Shown in pieces: positions 8,050-16,800 of a stretch of 17,540 nt of DNA. This DNA is from Terana coerulea (taxonomy: Eukaryota > Basidiomycota > Agaricomycetes > Polyporales > Phanerochaetaceae): positions 1 to 17,540 of the forward strand of contig JAKOGH010000270.1 in assembly GCA_024811115.1 (NCBI GenBank). Direction: 5' to 3'. Under the pieces are notes generated by a model. It was not told the origin of the DNA, ran no database searches, and saw only the letters and a list, made by a program, of their open reading frames with translations. The position numbers were made by a program, and so were the translations under genes. Numbering within the stretch: the first letter of the stretch is position 1; every line of letters begins with the position of its first letter.

Positions 8050-9714
8050 ACAGGCGCTGGAAATGGCGTTTTGCATCGCGTTGATGAACCGCAGCCTTTC
8101 CATACGGGCAATGTCAAGAAAGGTCCAGATGACCTGCCCGCATATCAATCTGACGATAATGTATACCTGAAGTTTCTGAAACTGCTTACAACGAGCTCTG
8201 CGATTCGCTACAACCAGTCCAACAAGTGGGAAGATCGTCAGGAATGTATCGAGCAATATCAGGAATACCTCTTCGTTGGCGCAGACACATTGGGTCATCA
8301 CGACCGAGCCGCGGCTTTGATTCCCCTCGCTACACTACAGAACTTTCATTACCGAGATTCCGGAAAGCTTCAGGATCTCAATAGCTCAATCTCAAATTAT
8401 CGCGAGGCGGTACCATTGCTTGAGCCTCACTCCCTTGAGAGGCTGAATATACTCTCACGCGCTAGCCAGCTCTCTACATATTCGATTCTGGAAGACGAAA
8501 AACCTGCAGGATTTTTACGACTGCTTCGAACTCAACATCGAGACCTTACCTATAGCCCAAGGCAACCTCCTTATCAGCGTTCTTGATAACATAGGGCTAA
8601 TGTTCCTTTACGATGCTGAATCTGGCGAAGGGATTCAAGACCTTGACGATCGCATTGCACGCTGTCATCGAGCACTCGCAATGGATCAGTTGAACGACAG
8701 CAAGGTTCTGTTCAGGGATCGCCCAACAGCTACCTTCCCTGCTAGATTCGATAGGCCTGCCAGTGGGCAAAAGCAGGATCTCCATGACACCAGTCCACCC
8801 CGCACTGAGGTTCTCGAAGAAGTTGCATCCTTAGATAATATTCTCGTGAAAGAGCATCAACCCCAAGCCCAAACCGAGAATCTGAATGATATCCACCTCA
8901 GTTGCAAAGTCTCACCCTCTTCTCCCTCGTTCACACCTCTGAAACACTTTTTTATTCGTTGCTATCTGAGCCGTCTTCTTCTGGTCAGATTCAAGACATC
9001 GACAGAAAAGGAGGATATCGACGACAACATTGCATTCATGCGCGAGACGTTGTCAACTCCTTGGCCCCGCAATCTGGACACCTCCGTTGCCTTCGGTCTC
9101 TTAGCGGACGCGCTGTCTGCACGATACGACCACTACGGACAGCCAGATGATTTGGATGAAACGATTACGCTGCATAGACAGCAGCTAGCGCTCCCGTTAA
9201 GGGCGTATCGGTACCGCTGGATGTCGCTTTCTCTGCTGTACGCAGCCCTCTGCAAGCGAATTTCGCGCTTTCGGCGCATAGAAGACCTTGAAGAATGTGT
9301 TGCATGCGGTCGCGAAGCCATGGCCTGTCATCCTAGTGAAGTGCCGGACGAGATCAAGGTAGAGCTCTTCGCCATTCTATCGGGGACCTTAGTACAACGA
9401 TTCCAGCAATTTAATCAAAACCAGGATATCAGCGACGTCATTGAAATTTTTCGCAAAGCCCTACTCCATACTCCACCCGACAGGCCAATAAGATGTCACG
9501 CCCTTGAAGACCTAGCTGTAGCCCTACAGGCTCGTTTCCGGCGGGAACACGATGCGCAGGATCTTGACGAATGCATCGAACTCAGGCGAGAAGCTATGTC
9601 CCTTCCTGAGCATCCTCATTCCACCAATGTCAGGAACTACGTAAGCCTACACAATCTAGCAGTCTCATTGTGTAATCGGTTTCTCCTTCTACGGCAACCA
9701 AAGGATTTGCAGGA

Positions 9715-11784
9715 TTGCATTGCTATCCAACGCGAGTGTGTATCTTTGCAGACGCCGGGGAGGCCGACTACGCCGCCTCTGCCACTTTCTTGATGGTAGC
9801 GCTAGTTTTGCGAAGTAGAAGCTGGCTCCTGTTCCTCGAAGGCGGTCCTTACGAGGTCAACTCTACGCACACGGTGGAACTCAGCCTTCTGTTACAGTGC
9901 GCAGTGAAGGCTACGAACAAATGCGTTGATATCACTAGACATGCATTGTCGTTACCCTCACCCGATCGTTCCGCCGGTCCACCCGTTGCGGCGATTCTCT
10001 ACCTGGCACTGTCGCTACATGACCGCTTCAGCATATGCGGGAGTCTTGAAGATCTCGATGAGTGCATGAAACTCCTGGAGGCTTGCGCAACCGATCCTTG
10101 CAGCTCTAGCGACCCCGGCCAAAGGCTGTGTGTGGCAAGCGAGTGGATTAGGCTGGGGATCCAGGAAGACCACCCTTCTACGCTGTTGGCATTCCAAACT
10201 GCAACTATGCTATTTGAACAACTCCTCCTTTTCCATCCTACGCTGGAAATGCAGCATCAGGTCATCTTCAAGAACGAGTTCAGGTACACGAACTATTTCC
10301 CGCAGGCTACTGACGGAGCAGCGTATGCGATTGCAAAAGGCCAATTTCCCGCTGCGATTGAATTGTTGGAGCATAGTAGAGCCCTTTTATGGTCTCAAGT
10401 GCGTCGGTTTCGTTCACCGCTTCATCCCCTTGACGGACAGGACGAGGGTTTGCGAGAAAAATTTGAACAGACGGAGCAAACATTGGATCAACTCAGCACG
10501 CAGGAAAGTCCATTTGATCCATCCTACCACGGGATATGCGATCTAACAGCCTACGCTCGGACACCGGACATCTTTGGGGGTATGGTCAAGAAAAGGAGGG
10601 AGCTTGTGACGACCCTCGAAACCCTCATCGAGCAAGTCCGCGCGAAACCGGGTCTTTCTGGCTTTCTCCGGCTACCCAGTTTCGAGGTCCTCAAGGCCGC
10701 AGCTAGCGAAGGGCCAGTAATATTGGTAAACCACAACAAACGCTCTTCAGATGCCTTGATTATCCTGCATGACCGTGATCCGGAGCGGATACCCTTGGAC
10801 CCGTCGTTCTACGAGACGGCGCGGGACCTAGCCAGAAGCCTCGTCAGCGCACGCCAGAACCTTGGAGCCAAACCCAAGGAGTACAATACCACGCTGAAGG
10901 ATGCCCTCGAGAAGTTATGGGATTTACTGGCTGACCCTGTTGTTCGGAAGCTCGCGGACCTAGGTTTTCCTTACGGAACGCGGATTTGGTGGTGTCCTAC
11001 ATCTGACGTATGCTCCCTTCCACTTCATGCCGCCGGTCCCACTCCCAATACTCGCGGGGGCAGCAAGCATGAAGCCATATATCTGTCGGATCTCTACCCT
11101 TGCTCGTATACGCCAACCCTTGCCGCCCTCATAGATTCCCGATCTAAGGCCCACTCCGACACAACGTCACAGAGATCCGCGCTCCTAGCTATCGCTCCAG
11201 ACGATGGTACGTTGCCCAGTGTAGGAGCCGAGGTCGCCACGCTCGAAGGGTTCGAGGACAGAATGAAAGTGGAGGTTCTGCGCCGCAACAATGCCAATCC
11301 AGGCGCCGTTACCGCTCACCTTCAGGAGCACTCTTGGGTACACTTCACCTGCCACGGTAATCTAGTGCCAGGGGAACCGTTCAATTCGCACTTCGAGCTA
11401 TGGGACAATCAGTGGCTCACTCTCCGCGACATAGTGAAGTCCCATGTACCCAATGCCGAGTTTGCGTTCCTTTCGGCTTGCCATACCGCCGAGCAGACGG
11501 AGAAGAGCGCAACGGAGGAAGTTCTGCACCTCGCCGCGGCCATGCAGTTTGTCGGGTTCCGCGGGGTGGTCGGGACGATGTGGCAGCTGAGGGATGAGGA
11601 TGGGCCGACGATGGCGAAGTACTTCTACGAGGAGATGTTCAACGACCGAACGGACAAATATCCGCTGGAGGTTGGGTACAAGAGGGCGGCGCGGGCACTG
11701 CGGGCAGCGACGAAGCGTCTGAGGCTTGACTTGAAGAAGAGCGAGCTTGAGAGATGGGTGAACTTCATCCACATCGGTGCTTGA
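9715..11784 (+). CDS. Intact C-terminal reading frame of the TPR-CHAT gene (last TPRs plus CHAT domain)
   Basis: This is the longest undisturbed block (689 codons to the TGA at 11782-11784). Its first ~15 codons lie before the G4 frame change and are not the native sequence. TPR-like units continue to about 10080 (SLEDLDECMKLLE). A helical linker with LLEHSRALLWSQ follows, a motif typical of the region before fungal CHAT domains. The CHAT domain covers about 10900-11770. The predicted catalytic His is in FTCHGN (codon 11353-11355) and the Cys in FLSACHTAE (codon 11479-11481), followed by the conserved GFRGVVGTMWQLRDEDGP segment. Known family role: cysteine protease related to caspase and separase. 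Protease activity is inferred from the intact dyad. An automatic gene caller might report this block as a separate gene. Confidence 0.85.
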   Translation: MHCYPTRVCIFADAGEADYAASATFLMVALVLRSRSWLLFLEGGPYEVNSTHTVELSLLLQCAVKATNKCVDITRHALSLPSPDRSAGPPVAAILYLALSLHDRFSICGSLEDLDECMKLLEACATDPCSSSDPGQRLCVASEWIRLGIQEDHPSTLLAFQTATMLFEQLLLFHPTLEMQHQVIFKNEFRYTNYFPQATDGAAYAIAKGQFPAAIELLEHSRALLWSQVRRFRSPLHPLDGQDEGLREKFEQTEQTLDQLSTQESPFDPSYHGICDLTAYARTPDIFGGMVKKRRELVTTLETLIEQVRAKPGLSGFLRLPSFEVLKAAASEGPVILVNHNKRSSDALIILHDRDPERIPLDPSFYETARDLARSLVSARQNLGAKPKEYNTTLKDALEKLWDLLADPVVRKLADLGFPYGTRIWWCPTSDVCSLPLHAAGPTPNTRGGSKHEAIYLSDLYPCSYTPTLAALIDSRSKAHSDTTSQRSALLAIAPDDGTLPSVGAEVATLEGFEDRMKVEVLRRNNANPGAVTAHLQEHSWVHFTCHGNLVPGEPFNSHFELWDNQWLTLRDIVKSHVPNAEFAFLSACHTAEQTEKSATEEVLHLAAAMQFVGFRGVVGTMWQLRDEDGPTMAKYFYEEMFNDRTDKYPLEVGYKRAARALRAATKRLRLDLKKSELERWVNFIHIGA

Positions 11785-12699
11785 TGGGTACGTCGTTCTT
11801 CCTTACCCTACAGCGTAAGGTGCTACAGTACAGCCCGCTGATGAAACATCTGTAGAACGCATCGCTCATGAGAGATGAAGTGGTTAACCGTGCGGACATA
11901 GGAGGGTACTTGAGGCAGGACGAAGTCAGTAGTTCAGGAAGGGTTCGGACGTCGGTGGGCGTATTGCAGAGAGCTGTTCGCGCTTCATATGTTCCTGAAG
12001 AATATAGTATACATAGAAACACGGTTGGAGGAGTGTGCAGGCTCAACTGCGTACAATTGGGCCACATGGTTCGAGAACAGAGAACAGGGTCTATATGTCC
12101 GAGGTCTGCGACCCATATCCACGGAGTCCGTGAAGAGTGGCATATTTGTCGTTAACCTTAATCAATGTAAACCTCGCGCACCGTCCGCTAGTGGGTCATG
12201 CATTCTCTCCTCCGTGCTGTTCGTTGTATTGTCCTGATTGTACACGTATTCTCCGTGCTCCGCCCTGCATCCTCCCGCTGAAACCGGCGTCATTGAATGC
12301 GAATCCGGTAGCGTGACTAGTCAGACATCGAGCGTTGAATGCGAGCATTGTAAGTAAATCGCGCGGAATTGACGCACGAGTTAGGCTTCGCGGTCGCTCC
12401 AGATCTCTAGCCAGGGTTATTGATGTGAGCACCATGTATTCACGAAACGTTTTATGCTCACCGAGGTAGATAAGCCGTGCAAGCGTTTCGCTCTGCAACG
12501 GCGCATACAGACTGGTCCAGAAACGTCGTGTTTTAGAGCTTGAGCTTGTCTCGGAGTGATCGCCGGCCGTTGCGGCCCGCTGCGTGCCTCGAAAATGGAG
12601 GATCGAACGACAGGACAAAAAGACGTGGTTGGCTAGTTCGCACCCGCTGCGTCAGGTGCTGACTGAGATGTGCATATGCATTTGCGCGAGCTGCGAACA
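11785..12699. other. Intergenic region after the TPR-CHAT gene
   Basis: Only short frames overlapping on both strands occur here, and none has recognisable domains or splice-linked extensions. The minus-strand frame 12196-12618 (140 codons) has no homology I recognise and no promoter or intron pattern. No clear terminator or repeat was identified. Confidence 0.4.
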
Positions 12700-13185
12700 A
12701 TGGGATTATCGGGAGCGTGATCGCAGGTGCAGGGTCGGCCTTAGCTGGGAACGTTTGGATGTACAGGCGAGCTATCGGGAGATCCGTTCGTTAATTACGA
12801 GCTGGAACGGTTTGTCCAGAACGCCTTACCGCGGGTCAGTAATGTCAATGTCGTCGCCAGCGCCAGCGCTCACTTGAAGTTGCCCGACTTCGTTGTGAGA
12901 GCCACATCCAAGAAGGCGGCGGTCAAATTCAAGATGAGGGACCAATCAGGGAGGGAGCCCATTTCAATTTCGGAACGGGTGTATGACGATGCGGGGATGT
13001 CGTCGGGGGATGTCGTCCTCCCGTGGGCATCTCCGGCACTCCGGTTAGCCAGGCACTCCGGGACTCTCGTCGCCCTGTTCCGTCGTGTCAGATGCAGGGC
13101 AGTCAGGAGACAAGAAGAGGCCGAATACGACGGTGCTGTGTATGATTGTGCATCTCTCGTCATTTCATTGGCTGATGGAGGGTAG
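12700..13185 (+). CDS. Possible small hypothetical protein gene, frame disturbed
   Basis: Two plus-strand segments look coding. The first, from about 12702, reads GIIGSVIAGAGSALAGNVW, a glycine-rich hydrophobic start. The second, from 12781, reads DPFVNYELERFVQNALPRV and later VKFKMRDQSGREPISISER, with codon use like the neighbouring genes. They are in different frames, and a 2-nt loss in the GAGA at 12779-12782 would join them. The ATG at 12700 is one base out of frame with the first segment, which a lost G in 12702-12704 would explain. Both are the same kinds of deletion seen in the reductase gene. The natural C-terminus is uncertain. Length would be about 160 aa. I do not recognise the family. 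Confidence 0.4.
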
Positions 13186-13866
13186 CGCCAGACGTACTCA
13201 CGGCCCATGTCGCGCATTTCCTTCACTACGATTTCATTTCCACGAGAATTGAGGTCTCTTCTGACCACCTCTTCTGCAAGAGTCCGATGCATGTGGCCAC
13301 GGAGATGGGAGGACAGCGGTGGCGTCGGAGGGAGCTGGAGGCATGGTGGCGAGGGGGAAATGCCGTGTCCGGCAAGCGCTTGCAATTGTCGGCTTTATGG
13401 GCGCCTACGGTTGCGCTGGGGTGAAATGGTTCGACTGGTCTTTTATTCGTCCTCCATTCCCTCTCTCCCTCTCCCTCTCACTCCTTCGTTCCCGCCACAC
13501 CAGCCCCGTTTGTTGGCTGCGAAGGTCTTGCAGGTGTCCCGCTCAACCGGTTTCACCGCTCGTCGCCACCGAACATTCTGTGCACGGGCACCCGAGGCGT
13601 TCGTGCGTCCACCGCTGGCACCCTACTTTATTTGCGCTTGGCCCACCTAGAGGAACAGTATCATCTTTAATAAGCTTCCGGGTGAGTCTCGCAGCTCCTA
13701 CAGCGTCTCCATATCTCCTCCCGCGCAGCTTCTTATCACCTTACTTCCTCTCGTACCACTTTGTCCATGGCGGATCCGTCATGCTGATTGCCTCGCCCTA
13801 TAACAGTTAATACCCACGTTACTTCATACCCTTCGCTCTCACGTACCCTCCCCGCACACCGCCAAA
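13186..13866 (+). promoter_or_regulatory. Promoter and 5' leader of the HMG-CoA reductase gene
   Basis: No gene is seen. 13450-13500 is a strong pyrimidine tract (repeats of CCCTCTCT type), common just upstream of basidiomycete transcription starts. A candidate leader intron runs 13682-13806 (GTGAGTCTCG...CCTATAACAG), which would put an intron in the 5' UTR. The start context is GCCAAAATGC. No sterol-regulatory element could be confirmed by eye. Confidence 0.4.
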
Positions 13867-16800
13867 ATGCGCGCATTACTCCGGCCGCTGTCCAGACACC
13901 CCGTGTTCTCGCCCATAGAAACTATCGTATTCGTGTTCGTCCTCGCAACGCTCGCCTACTTCCACATCCTCGACGGCATCAAGCACTCGTCGTTCTTCGC
14001 CCCGACGTTCCCGTCCGCGCTGCGCCCGGCACACGCACGACTCTCCGGCTCGGAATGGGTAGCGACGGGTGAGAGGGAGTGGTACAGCGCATGGAAGCGG
14101 GGCGGACAGGACCAGGTTGTTGAGGTTCAGCAGATTGTCTTTGGTTTAGATGACCGAGCTCGCAAGGTAAGCACTCATATCTGAGTTCGCTGGCCCGGTG
14201 GTGCTGCGAATGCAAAATGGCGGATGGGCTTTGCGCATACATCCTGCCCAGGCGTCGGCGGGGCAGAGTCGCAACGCTGCGACGTGCAAGGCGGCAGCCT
14301 ATCGTCCATACAGCTTCGGAGATTGCATGCCGGCGTGGCTGCGGATGCCCCGAAGGCTCTGCACGCTCGCTGCGGCGGCGTTGTCGAAGTGTAGGCGTTG
14401 GTTGTGGGTGTTCGTCCGAGGACGGTTCGGTCGTGCGAGCCTTGCCAAGGCGTCGGCGCATTCAACGCGTTGGCGCCGCGTGATCTCATTCGTCGAAGCG
14501 TGCTAAGCTACTCGTGGCTGTCTACTCCTCCCATTATCTCCGTGCCGATCCCGTTGCTCACACTGCTTGGCTTTCAGGCGACTTCCGAACCGTTTTCACT
14601 ATCGCCGCTGGCAGAGCGCCTCACGTCCCTGCCCTCGCTCTCCGGCAACTCGTATCCCTCCATATGCCACATCCCGGCCCTGAACTCATCGTCCTTCCAA
14701 TGCTTCACCTCCGTCTCGGCCTCGACGCTCACGCTCAGCTTCGCGCCCGGCAAGCGCGAGGACTGGATCGGCGCATTCAAGCGGCTCACCGCGTTCACCG
14801 TCGACGGCACGCGCTACGAGGTGCAGAGCCCGAAGCGCACGGAGACGATCGGCGAGATGAAGAGCAGCAAGTGGGTCGCGTACGCGCTCTGGGCGTCGAT
14901 CATGCGCTTCTACGAGCTCGCGAAGAAGGCGGACTCACTCGACATCCTCGTCGTCCTCGTCGGCTACGTGATGATGCACGTCACCTTCTTCCGCCTCTTC
15001 TGGAAGAGCCGCGCGCTGGGCTCCAACTTCTGGCTGTCCACCGGCATCGTCACCTCGTCTGTCTTTGCGTTCCTGTTCACCCTGCCGCTCTGCCGCGCCC
15101 TCGGCATCCCGCTCGACCCCGTGTGCATGTCCGAGGCGCTGCCGTTCCTGGTGTGCACCGTCGGCTTTGAGAAGCCGTTGGCCCTCGCTCGTGAGGTGCT
15201 CGCGAACCCGCACGCACTCAAGCCCCAGGAAGACGGCCGCATGAAGCCCGCCGGCGATGTCATCCTTGAAGCGCTTGACAGGAAAGGGAACGTGATCCTG
15301 CGCGACTACGCTCGAGGTCGCAGTGCTTCTGGTTGGCGCGTACAGCAAAGTCGGAGGTCTGCAAGAGTTCTGTGCGTTGGCCAGCATTGCTATGATTCTG
15401 GACTGCATTATGCTTGGCACGTTCTACACCGCAGTTTTGACCATCATGCTAGAGGTGCGTCATATCGTTGTGTGCACAAGCCGCTGCTGACGACTGACAT
15501 GAATCTAATCAGGTCCGCCGCATTAAGACGGCGAGGTCTCGTAGCCGGTCGTCCAGTGGAGGCATGAAGTCGTCTCTCTCGCGCTCTGCGTCCAAGAAGC
15601 AGGCCGAGGCCCCCAAGAGCCTCCGGGATCGTCTCTCCAACGCGTTGATTGGCGTGAAGGGTGCATCGCTCACTGCAAGTCAGGAACTGGAGGTCAATCC
15701 CATGGCCAGACTGAAGCTCCTCATTGTGAGTTCCACTGTTTTGTTGAGCTGTGCAAGTTTCTGAATGAGAGCCTCTAGCTTGCGTCTTTCTTGACTTTGC
15801 ACATCACGAACTTCTGCACAACTCACTCCTGCAACTGCCACCGCGCGCCACCACAAGCATGCTGTGCGCCCGCAAATCGACCAGGCTGTCCCGCCCACCC
15901 CTCGCGTCGACTTTACGTCCCCTGCCATTGCTAGCGTTCTGTCCGCTCTGGCCGAGGTCGAGTCCCCGTTCGTGGCTTCCACCGACGCCTCCATCTACGT
16001 CAAGATTGCGCCCCGGTATACGTCCGCGCCATGCCCCTGCCTACGCCTGCGCACCCCATGGCGTCCGCTTCAAGCTTCCTCTCGAGCGCCACTAGCAAAG
16101 ATGCAGATATGGTGACTGGACAGGTCATCGAGAACTTCATGTCGAGCTGGACGACGCTCGTCGGCGACCCGGTGCTGTCCAAGTGGATTGTGCTTCTGCT
16201 CGGCGTCAGCGTTGCGCTCAATGGCTTCCTGCTTAAGGGCATCGCCGCCGGCAGCGGCGTGCCCATCGTTCGCGGCAGCGTCCGTTTCCGCTCGCGTGCT
16301 CGCGTGTCGGTCTCGGAGCCCGTCGTGCAGGAGCAGGAGGAGGAGCAGGTGAGGGAGACACCGCAGCCCGTCATCGCGATGCCCAGCATTGGTCCTGTCG
16401 CGCCCATCGAGCCGCCCGAGACCCTCATGGAGGGCAAGCCGCACCCCGTTGTCCTCGGCGGCCCTGCGCCTGAGAAGGAGACGCACCGCCCGCCCGTGCT
16501 CAGCATCCCGGTCAACCTCAACAGCCTCGACGCGCGGCTCGAGCAGGAGCGCCTGCACGAGGAGGCGCTCGCGCGCGGAGCGAGCGCGTAACGAGCCGGT
16601 GCGGTCGCTGGAGGAGATTGTGGACATCTTCGAGAACGGGCCGCGGCCCGTGAGCGCGAGCCTGTCGCTGCTGACGGACGAGGAGGTGATCCTGCTCGCG
16701 CAGCACGGCAAGATCGCGGCGTATGCGCTGGAGAAGATGCTGGGCGACCTGGAGCGGGCTGTCTATGTTCGCCGGGCTCTGATTTGTGAGTGCTTGCCGG

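Larger units (their letters stand above)
6526..11784 (+). pseudogene. TPR-CHAT protein gene, interrupted by a solo LTR and by frame changes
   Basis: Exon 1 (6526-6632, MDLLSGAKAFLRWTRGAVVAG) joins through a 54-nt intron to an acidic tail with a heptapeptide repeat. About 16 TPR-like units follow, recognisable by RF/RY and DLxECIxxxR motifs (ALQECIDLYHDL near 7190, DLDECIELRREAM near 9560). A CHAT domain ends the protein. Total length would be about 1,635 aa. TPRs usually bind partners or sense a ligand, while CHAT is a caspase/separase-like cysteine protease fold; a fungal substrate is not known. Breaks: a 291-bp LTR at 7759-8049 introduces a stop at 8003-8005, and frame changes lie near C5 (7004-7008 or 7021-7025), T3 (7132-7134), A5 (8498-8502) and G4 (9757-9760). 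Without LTR and indels the frame is continuous. It is either a young pseudogene or an LTR-disrupted allele in an error-containing assembly. Confidence 0.8.

Noticed and set aside
7979..8053. Possible intron using the LTR donor GTGAGT and the AG at the target duplication, which might rescue the gene
   Set aside because: Splicing 75 nt joins the upstream frame to the wrong frame downstream, so it would not rescue the protein.
11868..12155. Short plus-strand frame after the TPR-CHAT gene
   Set aside because: No domain, start context or intron support, and it overlaps open frames on the other strand.
12870..13385. Minus-strand frame of 171 codons
   Set aside because: It is antisense to the better-supported plus-strand segment, with low-complexity sequence and no recognisable domain.
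13979..14461. Minus-strand frame of 160 codons
   Set aside because: It overlaps exon 1 and intron 1 of HMG-CoA reductase antisense, is arginine/proline-rich and is explained by GC-rich composition.
16070..16711. Minus-strand frame of 213 codons with leucine runs
   Set aside because: It is a shadow of reductase exon 4; the long open frame comes from high GC content.
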